64,000 bases of DNA from Panacagrimonas sp052389915 (GTDB lineage Bacteria; Pseudomonadota; Gammaproteobacteria; Nevskiales; Nevskiaceae), in assembly GCA_052389915.1 (NCBI GenBank), contig JBQTHL010000080.1:16503-80502 (forward strand), in the 5' to 3' direction. Both the position numbers and the translations under genes were made by a program. Positions within the stretch are counted from its first letter, which is position 1; the number at the start of each line of letters is the position of its first letter. Below, in pieces: positions 8,714 through 17,787 of the stretch. A model generated the notes under the pieces. That model saw nothing but the letters and a program-made list of their open reading frames with translations. It searched no databases and had not been told where the DNA came from.

Positions 8714-9523
8714 TCAGCCTCCAAATAGCTTGCCGAAGAAGCTCTTCTTCTGCACTTCGATGAACCGATGCGGACGCTCCTCCCCGAGGAAGCGGGCGAT
8801 CAGGTCTTCGTAGGCCTGTCCGGCTTCGTTGGTCTTGTCGTGGATGACGGGCGAACCCGAGTTGGAAGATGTGAGCACCGCGGTGGACTCGGGAATCACG
8901 CCGAGCAGCGGGATCGCCAGAATGTCCTGCACGTCCTTGACCGAGAGCATCTCGCCCTTCTCGACGCGCAGCGGGTTGTAGCGCGTGAGCACCAGGTGCT
9001 CCTTGACTCTGCCCTGGTTGGTCTCGCTCTTGCGCGTCTTGCTGGAGAGCAGGCCGAGCACACGGTCGGAATCGCGCACCGAGGAGACTTCGGGATTGGT
9101 CACCACCAGTGCCTCGTCGGCGAAGTACATGGCAAGGTGCGCGCCGCGCTCGATGCCGGCGGGCGAATCGCACACGATGTAGTCGAAGTCCTTGGCCAGG
9201 TCGTTGAGCACCTTCTCCACGCCTTCCTCGGTCAGCGCGTCCTTGTCGCGCGTCTGGCTGGCCGCAAGGATTTGCAGATTTTCGTTCGTCTTGTCCTTGA
9301 TGAGCGCCTGGCGCAAGTTGGCCTCGCCCTGGATGACGTTGACGAAATCGAACACCACGCGCCGCTCGCAACCCATGATGAGGTCGAGGTTGCGCAGGCC
9401 GACGTCGAAGTCGATGACGACCGTCTTCTTGCCGCGCGCCGCGAGTCCGGTGGCAAACGAGGCGCTGGTCGTGGTCTTGCCCACGCCGCCCTTGCCGGAA
9501 GTGACCACGATGATCTTTGCCAA
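8714..9523 (-). CDS. minD: Septum site-determining ATPase MinD
   Basis: MinD is a membrane-bound deviant-Walker ATPase that recruits MinC and is regulated by MinE. From a TTG start at 9523 the protein is 269 residues (E. coli 270): AKIIVVTSGKGGVGKTTTSA has the KGGVGKTT deviant Walker A, followed by VVIDFDVGLRNLDL and VCDSPAGIE, and the amphipathic membrane-targeting helix (KSFFGKLFGG) at the C-terminus. The TTG is preferred because GGAGAGG lies just upstream and the family N-terminus starts exactly there; the longer in-frame extension has no homology. Confidence 0.95.
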   Translation of the reverse strand: MAKIIVVTSGKGGVGKTTTSASFATGLAARGKKTVVIDFDVGLRNLDLIMGCERRVVFDFVNVIQGEANLRQALIKDKTNENLQILAASQTRDKDALTEEGVEKVLNDLAKDFDYIVCDSPAGIERGAHLAMYFADEALVVTNPEVSSVRDSDRVLGLLSSKTRKSETNQGRVKEHLVLTRYNPLRVEKGEMLSVKDVQDILAIPLLGVIPESTAVLTSSNSGSPVIHDKTNEAGQAYEDLIARFLGEERPHRFIEVQKKSFFGKLFGG

Positions 9524-9597
9524 GTGAAGCCTCTCCAAATTAAGAAACAACGCCCTCCGGCGTCGCGTCAACGGGAAATCCCGGGCGCGCGCGCCGA

Positions 9598-10329
9598 CTA
9601 CCCTTCCAGCTTTTCTATCCTCAAGGTCCCATCCACCAGCAGCGCCTGCACTGCCTGGCCGCGCAAGGCGCCATGCATCTGGTCGGCCACCGCGTAGATG
9701 CCCGCAACCGCCAGCAATTCCGCTTCCATGCGCCTACAGAACACGCGGGCTTCCGAGTCACCCCTGGCTCCCGCGATAGCGCGGCCGCGCAAGGAGCCGT
9801 AAACATGGACGCAGCCATCGGCAATCACTTCCGCACCGGGGCTCACCGTGTTCATCACGACCAGATCCGCCGATTCTGCATAAACCTGCTGGCCGGATCG
9901 AATCGGTTCGACAACCACCCGCGTCGACCGGCGCGGTGCACTCACGACCTGCACCGTAGCGGGCTCAGGGGCGGGAGCGGGCGCTTGCGGCACCGGAGTG
10001 GCGCGCTGGCTGGTCTCCGAAACAAGATCTGCCGGCAACACTACCAAGCCCGTGGCCCGCGCCGCGGCAGCCAGCGGCCCCTCGATGGCTCCCACCGGCT
10101 GAAGGCCGACCGCACGCATCGCGTTGAGAATCGCGCCGAGGCTGTATCGCAGATCGATCTCGGCGTCCGCGTCCACCAGTACCGGCATACCCATCACGGC
10201 TTCGCCCAGGGACCGCGCAAAAGTCTTGAGCTGGGCATCTATCGCGGACACGTCCGCATTCAGGATCCGGACCCGGGTCAGCGACAGCATGCGGCCCTTG
10301 AATTCAAGGGCAGGTCGGGATTTGGTCAT
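9598..10329 (-). CDS. minC: Septum site-determining protein MinC
   Basis: MinC inhibits FtsZ polymerisation near the poles. The 243-residue protein has the N-terminal FtsZ-binding domain (residues ~5-105), a Pro/Ala-rich linker (PVPQAPAPAPEP), and the C-terminal beta-helix that binds MinD, recognised by SADLVVMNTVSPGAEVIADGCVHVYGSLRGRAIAG. First gene of minC-minD-minE; 74 bases separate it from the minD start. The ATG at 10329 has GGAAG-like sequence upstream. Confidence 0.94.
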   Translation of the reverse strand: MTKSRPALEFKGRMLSLTRVRILNADVSAIDAQLKTFARSLGEAVMGMPVLVDADAEIDLRYSLGAILNAMRAVGLQPVGAIEGPLAAAARATGLVVLPADLVSETSQRATPVPQAPAPAPEPATVQVVSAPRRSTRVVVEPIRSGQQVYAESADLVVMNTVSPGAEVIADGCVHVYGSLRGRAIAGARGDSEARVFCRRMEAELLAVAGIYAVADQMHGALRGQAVQALLVDGTLRIEKLEG

Positions 10330-10434
10330 GGAGGGAAGCGTCGAAGTTGCCGAAGTTTACCCCGGTGGCCTGTGTTTTGCGTTGCCTTTTAGGGTAGCTT
10401 CCGGTCCCACAGAATTAGAGCGCGACGCGCCCAC

Positions 10435-11949
10435 ATGGCTATCGACTGGCGACAGTATCGCTGCGAAGAATTTTACGACGAGCTGTTCCAGGCGCCCGGC
10501 AAGCCGCGCGCCGCGGCGCAGCGGCTTGCCGAATACCTCGACGACCTGAACGACGCCGAGCTGGCGGAACGGCGGCTGGCGGCCGAGCTGGCCATCAAGG
10601 TCATGGGCATCAGCTTCACGATCTACTCTGAGGGCAAGAACGTGGATCGCGCCTGGCCGTTCGACTTGATTCCGCGGGTGATTCCGCGGCGCGAGTGGGA
10701 GAAAACCGAGAGAGGTCTCAAGCAGCGGGTGGCCGCGCTCAACCATTTCATCGAGGACATCTACAACGATCAGAAGATCGTCAAGGACAAGGTGTTCCCG
10801 GCCGAGGTGCTGCAGGACTCGGTGAATTTCCGATCCCAGTGCGTGGGCATGCGTCCGCGCGGCGGCGTGTGGGCGCACATCTGCGGAAGCGACCTGGTGC
10901 GCGACAAGGACGGCACCTTGTATGTGCTGGAAGACAACCTGCGCGTGCCTTCCGGCGTGAGCTACATGGTCGAGAACCGCATGGTCATGAAGCGCGTGTT
11001 CCCGGAGCTGTTCGAGAACACGACGATTCTGCCGGTGGACGATTACCCCGCCCAGCTTTACGACATGCTGGCAGCCATGTCGCCGCGCCCGCTGGACCAG
11101 CCCAACATCGTCCTGCTCACACCCGGCATCTACAACAGCGCCTACTTCGAGCACGCCTGGCTGGCACAGCAGATGGGCATCGAGCTGGTGGAAGGTTCCG
11201 ACCTGTTCGTGGCCGACGACGACTGCACCTACATGCGCACGATCTACGGCCCCAAGCGGGTGGACGTGATCTACCGGCGCATCGACGATCTGTTCCTCGA
11301 CCCCGAGGTTTTCCGCGAGGACTCGGTACTCGGCTGCAAGGGACTGATGCGTTCCTGGCTCAAAGGCCGGCTGGGTCTGGCCAACGCGCCCGGCGCCGGT
11401 GTGGCGGACGACAAGGTCGTGTACGCCTTCGTGCCCAAGATGATCAAGTATTACCTGGGCGAAGACGCGATTCTGCCCAACGTGCCGAGCTGGCTATGCA
11501 TGGACGACAAAGATCGCAAACACGTGCTCGCCAACATCGACAAACTCGTGGTCAAGCCGGCCAATGAGTCGGGCGGCTACGGCATGCTGATCGGTCCGCG
11601 CGCGTCCGCGGAGGAGATCGAGAAGTTCCGTGGCCTCGTGTCGGCCAATCCGCGCAACTACATGGCGCAGCCCACGCTGGCGCTGTCCACCGCTCCCACC
11701 CTGATGAGCGATCACACGGTGGAACCGCGACATCTCGATCTGCGGCCCTTCATTCTTTCGCGCGGCGACTCCACGTACGTCACCACCGGCGGCCTGACGC
11801 GCGTGGCCATGACGCGCGGGTCCCTGGTAGTGAACTCCTCGCAGGGCGGCGGCGCCAAGGACACCTGGGTGGTCGATACCGATATCGACGGCGTGGTGAT
11901 TCCGACGCAGTCCCAATCCCAGTCTTCCGGCAGCGGAGGAACCCGCTGA
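10435..11949 (+). CDS. Circularly permuted ATP-grasp type 2 protein
   Basis: A 504-residue protein of the circularly permuted ATP-grasp family (DUF404/DUF407), recognised by the N-terminal region FTIYSEGKNVDRAWPFDLIPRVI, the central RPRGGVWAHICGSDLVRD and YVLEDNLRVPSGVSYM segments, LTPGIYNSAYFEHAWLAQQMG, and VVKPANESGGYGMLIGP near residue 380, the nucleotide-binding strand. ATP-grasp enzymes form amide or ester bonds. In published genome-context work this family co-occurs with alpha-E proteins and transglutaminases and is predicted to build a peptide-like conjugate; the substrate is unknown. Its stop overlaps the start of the alpha-E gene. Confidence 0.88.
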   Translation: MAIDWRQYRCEEFYDELFQAPGKPRAAAQRLAEYLDDLNDAELAERRLAAELAIKVMGISFTIYSEGKNVDRAWPFDLIPRVIPRREWEKTERGLKQRVAALNHFIEDIYNDQKIVKDKVFPAEVLQDSVNFRSQCVGMRPRGGVWAHICGSDLVRDKDGTLYVLEDNLRVPSGVSYMVENRMVMKRVFPELFENTTILPVDDYPAQLYDMLAAMSPRPLDQPNIVLLTPGIYNSAYFEHAWLAQQMGIELVEGSDLFVADDDCTYMRTIYGPKRVDVIYRRIDDLFLDPEVFREDSVLGCKGLMRSWLKGRLGLANAPGAGVADDKVVYAFVPKMIKYYLGEDAILPNVPSWLCMDDKDRKHVLANIDKLVVKPANESGGYGMLIGPRASAEEIEKFRGLVSANPRNYMAQPTLALSTAPTLMSDHTVEPRHLDLRPFILSRGDSTYVTTGGLTRVAMTRGSLVVNSSQGGGAKDTWVVDTDIDGVVIPTQSQSQSSGSGGTR

Positions 11950-12878
11950 TGCTGTCGCGCGTCGCCAACAACCTCTACTGGTTCGGGCGCTATCTACAGC
12001 GCGCCGAGAACACTGCGCGTCTGATCAACGTCAACGCCAACCTGCTGCTCGACCTGCCCAAGAACGTGACCTTCGGCTGGGAAGCGCTGGTCCAGATCGT
12101 GGGCGCCGACCCGCTGTTCCGCGAGCGCTACCCGGACTACTCCGAGAGCAACGTCCTGCGCTTCCTGATGCTGGACGAGAAGCACGACGGCTCCATCCTG
12201 TCGTCCCTGCACAGCGCGCGCGAAATCCTGCGCACCTCGCGCGACACCGTGCCGCGAGATGTCTGGGAGAAACTCAACGACCTGCACTACTTCGTGCAGG
12301 AGCGCGGCGAGATGGTGACCTCGCGCACGCGCCGTCAGGAATTCCTGCAACGAGTGATCGACGGTTCGGTGCTGGTCTACGGCACGCTCACCTCCAACAT
12401 GAGTCGCGACGTCGGCTTCCAGTTTCTCAAGGTCGGCACCCATATCGAACAGGCCGACATGACCACGCGCATTCTCGACGTGCGCTCGACATCGCTGATC
12501 GAGACCGGCCCCAAGCACGACCTGGCGCCGTTCTACAACATCCAGTGGATGAGTGTGCTGCGCTCGCTCACCGCCTACCAGATGTATCGGCGGCACGTGC
12601 GTGCCAGGGTCAACCGCACCGGCGTGCTGCGCTTCCTGCTCCAGAACCGCGAGTTCCCGCGCAGCGTGATGTTCTGCTTCGGGACCATCGGTTCGTCGTT
12701 GCCGCACCTGCCGCAGAATCGCAACGTCGAACGCACGCTGTGGCGCGCGCGGGCACTGGTTCAGGACGCGAGCATCGACCGGCTGGTCGAGAAGGGCCTG
12801 TCCGAATTCATCGACGAAATTCAGGTCGGCCTGGGCGAGATGCACGAGGCTTTCGTGCAGGCATATTTCCGCCCCTGA
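11949..12878 (+). CDS. Alpha-E domain protein (DUF403)
   Basis: A 309-residue mostly helical protein starting MLSRVANNLYWFGRYLQRAENTARLINV, the hallmark of the alpha-E family. Further conserved pieces are REILRTSRDTVPRDVWEKLNDL and DVGFQFLKVGTHIEQADMTTRILDVR. The role is unknown; it is the regular partner of the permuted ATP-grasp protein upstream, and the stop/start overlap (TGATG) indicates translational coupling. In many genomes a transglutaminase-like protease gene follows; here an HNH protein gene follows after about 200 bases. Confidence 0.88.
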   Translation: MLSRVANNLYWFGRYLQRAENTARLINVNANLLLDLPKNVTFGWEALVQIVGADPLFRERYPDYSESNVLRFLMLDEKHDGSILSSLHSAREILRTSRDTVPRDVWEKLNDLHYFVQERGEMVTSRTRRQEFLQRVIDGSVLVYGTLTSNMSRDVGFQFLKVGTHIEQADMTTRILDVRSTSLIETGPKHDLAPFYNIQWMSVLRSLTAYQMYRRHVRARVNRTGVLRFLLQNREFPRSVMFCFGTIGSSLPHLPQNRNVERTLWRARALVQDASIDRLVEKGLSEFIDEIQVGLGEMHEAFVQAYFRP

Positions 12879-12959
12879 ACGCAGGGCTTGGACCTCGCTA
12901 CTGGCCGTAGATAGCGCGGCGAACAAATTTCCTCCCGGTTGACTAATCCCGGTCGCGGT

Positions 12960-12974
12960 CTCATGGTCCATGAG
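12960..12974. repeat. Perfect 15-bp palindrome in the alpha-E/HNH intergenic region
   Basis: CTCATGG-T-CCATGAG has perfect 7-bp arms around one base. It lies about 100 bases upstream of the HNH gene start and could be an operator; there is no T-run for a terminator. Confidence 0.35.
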
Positions 12975-13077
12975 TCCTGTCTTGAAGCCTCAATACGAAA
13001 CAGGCAAATTCCGTAGATCAATTAGGCAGTCCCATCAACAACGCGAGGCAGGTTCGGCGGTTTTTTGTTCTAAAACC

Positions 13078-13662
13078 ATGATTCCTTCGATTCTCAAGCT
13101 CGATGCCGGCGGTCAGCCGGTCGCATGGATCCGCTGGCAGTCCGCGGTGACCTTGTACGCGCGCGACCGGGTGTGTTGGGAAGCCGGCGAAGAACGCTTC
13201 CGTATTCTCGGCGGCATCTGCGCCCGCACCGGCGAGCGTTCGCATTTCGAGATCGGGTCGATCATCGCGGTGGCCGACCGCACGCGCCGGTACGCCAGCG
13301 GCACGCCGCTGCTGACCAACCGCACCCTGTTCCAGCGCGACCGCAACCTCTGCCTATATTGCGGCCATCAATTTCCGCCTTCGCTGCTCACGCGCGACCA
13401 TGTGATCCCCGCCTCGCGCGGCGGCGAAGGCGTGTGGGAAAACTGCGTGACCGCCTGCGAGCGCTGCAATCACCGCAAGGCCGACCGCACGCCCGAAGAG
13501 GCGCACATGAAACTGCTGGCCGTGCCCTACACGCCGAACCTGGCGGAGTACCTGATTCTGTCCAACCGCCGGATTCTCGCGGACCAGATGGAGTTCCTGC
13601 TGCACTTCGCGGCCAAGAAGCAGCGGTGTGGCGCGCCAATGCGGTCGATCATTGCCAATTGA
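13078..13662 (+). CDS. HNH endonuclease-fold protein
   Basis: A 194-residue protein. The C-terminal half holds a zinc-bound HNH motif: CLYCGHQF, then LLTRDHVIPASRGGEGVWENCVTACERCNHRKADRTPEEA, giving two CxxC pairs and the H-N-H residues (D-H, N, H). This matches the common bacterial HNH family whose members include intron-homing, restriction and DNA-repair nucleases. The N-terminal ~80 residues are not recognised. The ATG at 13078 is where the family sequence begins. Free-standing copies of this length are widespread in Gammaproteobacteria and are probably not part of the adjacent group II intron, which is on the other strand. Confidence 0.8.
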   Translation: MIPSILKLDAGGQPVAWIRWQSAVTLYARDRVCWEAGEERFRILGGICARTGERSHFEIGSIIAVADRTRRYASGTPLLTNRTLFQRDRNLCLYCGHQFPPSLLTRDHVIPASRGGEGVWENCVTACERCNHRKADRTPEEAHMKLLAVPYTPNLAEYLILSNRRILADQMEFLLHFAAKKQRCGAPMRSIIAN

Positions 13663-14019
13663 GTCAATCAATCGGCCAATAGGACTGCGAAAAGGAATCT
13701 CGCGTGCCGTCAGGGTGTTAGCACCGCGCGCACTCATCTGCCTCTAAAGCCCAGTTCTTACTGTCTCGAGAGCGAGCGCCGTCGTGACGCCACTGAGGCG
13801 GCGTCCTTACCCCGTACCTGCTGACATTTATGGTTGGCCTTATGCGGCCCCGGATGACCGCGCATCCTTTGAGCGAATCTCCAGATGGGTTCTATGCGAG
13901 CGCCATCGCGACAACTACTGCCTCTGGCGACGTAGGGGTGCGAGTGACGGGTCGGTGTAGAGTCGAGATGTGGCGCGGTGGCTGTAGGTGTGAGTTGTCT
14001 GTTGCCGCCTCTTTCGTTT
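13663..14019. other. Intergenic stretch without recognisable gene
   Basis: About 360 bases between the HNH gene and the group II intron 3' region. Short open frames here lack homology and codon bias. No tRNA, terminator or repeat stands out. Confidence 0.5.
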
Positions 14020-14069
14020 GGCGGTGCCTAAGTACTCCCACCCTGACTCCGTTTCCACATCCCGCTCAT

Positions 14070-14103
14070 CGAACCGGACTTGCAGATTTCCCGCATCCGG
14101 CTC
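14070..14103 (-). ncRNA. Group II intron domain V
   Basis: A 34-base minus-strand hairpin begins GAGCCGGATGCGGGAAATCT and closes with AGTCCGGTTCG. Its GAGCCGG/CCGGTTC base stem with an internal bulge and tetraloop-like GAAA matches the catalytic domain V of bacterial group II introns and lies just downstream of the maturase stop, as expected. Confidence 0.8.
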
Positions 14104-14115
14104 TCGGGCAGGACA

Positions 14116-15510
14116 TCACGCCTTCACCCACGGCTGGTTGCTCCCACGCGCAGTCAGGCGGACGAGTCCAAAATACCCGTACAGGTGCGAGAGTGGATAG
14201 CTCCCGCCTCCGCGTCGCCTGACCTTGTGCTTGAAACGCAACCACCGGCGTAGCCGCGTCGCGGTGTAGCTGTCGAGCGCGCGATACGCTTTGCTGACCG
14301 AGCCTACTTGGAAGTAGTTCGCCCAGCCGCGCAGTGCCCGATTCAGTTTGCCCACCACGTCCGTGGTGCCTTGCCACGTTGTATTCCGTTCCGTCAGCGC
14401 ATGGATCTTCTCCACCATGCGCCGGATGCTTTTCTTCGACGGTCGGATCCCGATGTGCCCCTTGTGAAGGCGCGCCGAGTACATCCAGCCAAACGTGTAG
14501 CCCAGAAAGTCGAAGTGCCCTTCCGGCACCCTACAGATTCGTGTCTTCTCCTCGTTGACCGTCAGCTTCAGCTTGCCCATGAGCCGGCGCAGTTGCTGCA
14601 ACGCTGCTTCAGCGTTGCCGCGTCTGCACAGAATCACGAGGTCGTCAACGTAGGTCACGATGCGAGTGCCGAGACTGCGCTCCAGCCCGAGCTTCTTCCA
14701 CCCCAGTACAAACCGCCGCATGTACAGATTCGCCAGCAGCGGCGAGATGGGTGAGCCCTGCGGGATGCCTCGTCGATTGTCCTTGGCTTCGGTCGTGCGT
14801 GTCTTCTGGCCTTTGTCGTCGGCTTCTTCCACGGTGCACTCCAGCCACAGCTTGATCAGATGCAACACGCGCCGATCAACGATCCGGCGCGTGAGCGACT
14901 GCATCAGCTCGGCGTGTGGAATGGTGCCGAAGTAGTCCGACAGATCAGCGTCAACGACTTCCGGGTGGCCTTTGAACAACGTCTCTTCCACCTCGATCAC
15001 CGCCTGTTGGGCATTGCGGCCCGGACGGTAGGCGTACTGCTCCGGTGGAAGATCGGCCTCAAAGACCGGATCGAGCACCAGCATCGCTGCTGTCATGCAG
15101 ACCCGATCCCGCAAGGTTGAGATGCCCAGCGGCCTGAGCTTGCCGTTGGCCTTCGGGATGAACACTCTTCTGATGGGGTCCGGTTGGTAGTCCCCCTTTC
15201 TGAGCGCAAGCGCCAGTTCGCCAAGCCACCGCTCGACACCATACGCCTCGACATCCGCGAAGTCCTGGCCGTCCACGCCCGGTGCGCCCTTGTTGGCACG
15301 GCACTGGGCATAGGCATGCGCCAGAACGTCATCGCGGCTGATCTTGTCGTACAGCGCGTAGAAGCGATAACCGACTTCAGCCTTCGCTTTCGCGTGTAAC
15401 GCCGCCTGCAGCTGCTGAACGCCCTTCGGAGTTGATAGGTTGCCCAATCTCCACGCCCTCGCCACTTCTTGCGTTGGTCCTGAACCAAGGTCCCTTCCCT
15501 CCACCGGCAT
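14116..15510 (-). CDS. ltrA: Group II intron reverse transcriptase/maturase
   Basis: A 464-residue LtrA-type protein. Reverse-transcriptase blocks are intact: GAPGVDGQDF, RVFIPKANGKLRPLGI, DADLSDYFGTIPH, RRGIPQGSPISPLLANLYM, the catalytic YVDD (TYVDDLVIL), and FDFLGYTFGW. The maturase X domain follows (WANYFQVGSVSKAYRALDSY). There is no C-terminal HNH endonuclease domain, so target-primed insertion would use a nicked or replicating strand. It promotes intron splicing and retrohoming. No internal stop or frameshift is seen, so the protein may be functional even if the intron 3' end is damaged. Confidence 0.93.
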   Translation of the reverse strand: MPVEGRDLGSGPTQEVARAWRLGNLSTPKGVQQLQAALHAKAKAEVGYRFYALYDKISRDDVLAHAYAQCRANKGAPGVDGQDFADVEAYGVERWLGELALALRKGDYQPDPIRRVFIPKANGKLRPLGISTLRDRVCMTAAMLVLDPVFEADLPPEQYAYRPGRNAQQAVIEVEETLFKGHPEVVDADLSDYFGTIPHAELMQSLTRRIVDRRVLHLIKLWLECTVEEADDKGQKTRTTEAKDNRRGIPQGSPISPLLANLYMRRFVLGWKKLGLERSLGTRIVTYVDDLVILCRRGNAEAALQQLRRLMGKLKLTVNEEKTRICRVPEGHFDFLGYTFGWMYSARLHKGHIGIRPSKKSIRRMVEKIHALTERNTTWQGTTDVVGKLNRALRGWANYFQVGSVSKAYRALDSYTATRLRRWLRFKHKVRRRGGGSYPLSHLYGYFGLVRLTARGSNQPWVKA

Positions 15511-16128
15511 TACCCGGCTTCAGCGGTACTACGGACCTCTCCGTCACCCCAGGTCGCCGAGACCTTCCCTCACGGGCGTCTCGTTGAGCATCGCGGCTCA
15601 CGTCATGGGGCTTCCCGTGTTGCGTACGCTTTCCTTGTCTACATGCCGTCGCCAATACCCCGGCGCAGCGACTGGGATACCACCTCGCTCTTATTCCCCA
15701 GTCGTATCAGCCTTCCCCGATATGGCAGTCAGGTCGGCCTGCGCATCGTCCTTTTCGAGGCTTGCTCAGCGTTCACTCGCGTTACGGCCTGCATACTCGC
15801 GCCGTCACCGTAATTCGTGACGCGCTTTACACCAGAGGCTTCAACCGTTTCGTCACCTCCACAGTTGCTCCGGTTGCTTCCGGCTGGAGCAGTTGCCGGG
15901 TGGGGCTTTCACCCACAGGAAAGCGCCGCCTTTTCACGGCGCACGCCAGGTGCAGTCGTTCGCGAGTGGCCGCTTTCGACCTCGCTAATCAATCAATCTG
16001 CACAGCTCGCAATGGGGTTCGGCAAGCCCCGGATACGATTGCTCCGACATACCGGTACTCACGGCCTTCGCCCTGATTGGCGATCGCTCGCCGCCCACCC
16101 GAGCAGCCGCAACAGGCGCGTTGTGCAC

Positions 16129-16743
16129 CTAGCCGCGCTTGGTGTCGAACGTATCGGTGACAAATTGCTCTAGGTAGTGCCGATATTTCCCGGTGACCAC
16201 AGCGGCGTGTTCGTGCGCGTCTTCGCTGGCCGCCATCGCCAGTTCACAGTAACCGTTGATGACGGCAGAGAGTGAGAAGGATTTCATCTCGCTGCTGGGA
16301 TCATCCAGTGTGAAGCCGAGCAGTTGATCGATGAACTGGCTCAGTTGCTGGTACTGTGGCCTTGAGCGGAAGTGAGGCTGGCCACCGCGGCCGACGATCA
16401 AATCACGCTGCAGAAGGCGGAACAGGTCTTCGTCCTCGATCATAATGTCGAAGAATGCGAGCGCGACCGAGGTGGCCTTGCCATAGCGCGTGCGATGCGT
16501 GGCGATTCTCTGCAGCGCCGCGTCGGCGAAGTCCTCGTACTTGTGCAGCGAAACCTCGGCAAACAAGCCTTCCTTCGATGAGAAGTGATGGTAGATCGCT
16601 GCCATGGAAAAGCCGCTGGCGCGGCTGATCTCCCGCACGCTCACGCCGTCGAAGCCGCGCTCGGCGAAAAGCCGCGCCGAAACCTCGAACAAGTGATCGA
16701 GGGCATGGACCTCATCCCCGCCATCGCCGCGTTTCCGGTTCAC
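16129..16743 (-). CDS. TetR family transcriptional regulator
   Basis: A 204-residue protein with the TetR N-terminal helix-turn-helix: LFEVSARLFAERGFDGVSVREIS followed by SGFSMAAIYHHFSSKEGLFAEV. The rest is a helical ligand-binding domain. It starts at a GTG (16743) eight bases after the stop of the upstream reductase gene, so it is the last gene of an SDR-reductase-tetR operon and probably regulates it, perhaps from the palindrome at 18625. Ligand unknown; the enzymes upstream suggest a lipid or CoA intermediate. Confidence 0.85.
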   Translation of the reverse strand: MNRKRGDGGDEVHALDHLFEVSARLFAERGFDGVSVREISRASGFSMAAIYHHFSSKEGLFAEVSLHKYEDFADAALQRIATHRTRYGKATSVALAFFDIMIEDEDLFRLLQRDLIVGRGGQPHFRSRPQYQQLSQFIDQLLGFTLDDPSSEMKSFSLSAVINGYCELAMAASEDAHEHAAVVTGKYRHYLEQFVTDTFDTKRG

Positions 16744-16751
16744 GCGGGTAC

Positions 16752-17774
16752 TCAGTCCAAGGCCTGCAGCACGCAGCCGGGAAATTCGAGAATGAAGTCT
16801 TCGCCGAAGACCGCGGCCGGTGTCTGGAAACCGCTGCGGATCTGACCTTGGGCGACGCGATGCGCGATGCGCGCGGCCAGATCGAATGTGATGGCGTAGA
16901 TCTGCGGCGTGAGCAGCCGTGCAGCGCGTCGTTCACCGTCTCGGTTACGGACTTCGGCCACCAGTGCCGCGCCAAGCGTGCGCAGTTCATCCGCGTCGGG
17001 GCCTGCAGGTAGAGCCTGGATGTCCTCGTCGCTGCTGATACCCGCCAGCGCCGCAAATTCCCTTGACGGACGCAAATAGCATGTGATGTCAGCAATGCCG
17101 GTGCTGCGCCAGGCAATCGAGATGTCGCCGAACTCCATGGCGTAAGCCAGAGCCTTGCCGCCGTTAACACCGAAGTCGAATTCTCGCGCGAGTGGTTCGG
17201 ACAACGTGCTGAGCGCATGCGCGCGCCGCACCCTCGCACTCGGCGAGAACGAAGCCAGCGCGGAGCGAATCGTGCCGCGCGTAAGCGTGCCATCGAAACT
17301 GATGCCCATGTCGAGGCTGACCGCATCCGGCATCTGCCGCTTGAGCATCAGCGCCAGGCAATCGCCCGGCACCATGTCGAAACCCACACCGGGCATGAGC
17401 ATGACATCGGCAGCGCGCGCGGCGTCGTGCATCGCCGCCAGCGATTCGTAGACGTTCACCTCGCCCGTGATGTCGAGGTAATGCGTGCCCGCGGCAATAC
17501 AGGCCCGCGCCATCGGCTGCGCGGTGTGCAGGAAAGGTCCGGCACAGTGCAAGACTGCCGCGAAACCGCCAACCAGCTTGCGCAGCGCGACCTCATCATC
17601 GAGTTCGACGACACGCCACTCCAGCCCCAAGCGCTCTGCGAGGGGTCTCAGCGCTGCGGCGCTGCGGCCGGCCAGAACAGGGCGCATGCCCTGCATCACG
17701 GCGCGTTCGGCGATATGTGCGCCGGTGTAACCCGTCGCGCCGTACAGCAGCCAAGCGGATGTACGCGGGGTCAT
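16752..17774 (-). CDS. Saccharopine dehydrogenase-like NAD(P)-binding reductase
   Basis: A 340-residue protein with a Rossmann fold at the N-terminus: WLLYGATGYTGAHIAERAV has the GATGYTG nucleotide-binding loop, followed by VLAGRSAAALRPLAERL and VLHCAGPFLHTAQPMARAC, then YLDITGEVNVYESL. This is the saccharopine-dehydrogenase/trans-acting enoyl-reductase superfamily, which acts on lysine intermediates or polyketide and lipid enoyl groups; the operon context favours a lipid or steroid-type substrate over lysine. The ATG at 17774 lies 13 bases after the upstream SDR stop. Confidence 0.8.
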   Translation of the reverse strand: MTPRTSAWLLYGATGYTGAHIAERAVMQGMRPVLAGRSAAALRPLAERLGLEWRVVELDDEVALRKLVGGFAAVLHCAGPFLHTAQPMARACIAAGTHYLDITGEVNVYESLAAMHDAARAADVMLMPGVGFDMVPGDCLALMLKRQMPDAVSLDMGISFDGTLTRGTIRSALASFSPSARVRRAHALSTLSEPLAREFDFGVNGGKALAYAMEFGDISIAWRSTGIADITCYLRPSREFAALAGISSDEDIQALPAGPDADELRTLGAALVAEVRNRDGERRAARLLTPQIYAITFDLAARIAHRVAQGQIRSGFQTPAAVFGEDFILEFPGCVLQALD

Positions 17775-17787
17775 CTCAGCGCCTCCA

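Larger units (their letters stand above)
14020..15944 (-). mobile_element. Group II intron with encoded maturase
   Basis: On the minus strand the element starts with GTGCGCC at 15944, matching the group II 5' consensus GTGYG, runs through about 430 bases of structured RNA upstream of the maturase gene, contains the maturase (15510-14116) and then a domain V hairpin (14103-14070). The 5' boundary is well supported by the consensus. The 3' boundary is uncertain: sequence after domain V does not fold into an obvious domain VI with a bulged adenosine, so 14020 is approximate. It inserts between the HNH gene and a TetR operon. Confidence 0.8.

Noticed and set aside
13830..14222. Plus-strand open frame over the intron 3' end
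   Set aside because: Overlaps domain V and the maturase end on the opposite strand; no protein motif.
15377..15655. Minus-strand open frame just upstream of the maturase
   Set aside because: Lies in the structured RNA of the intron 5' part; composition is not protein-like.
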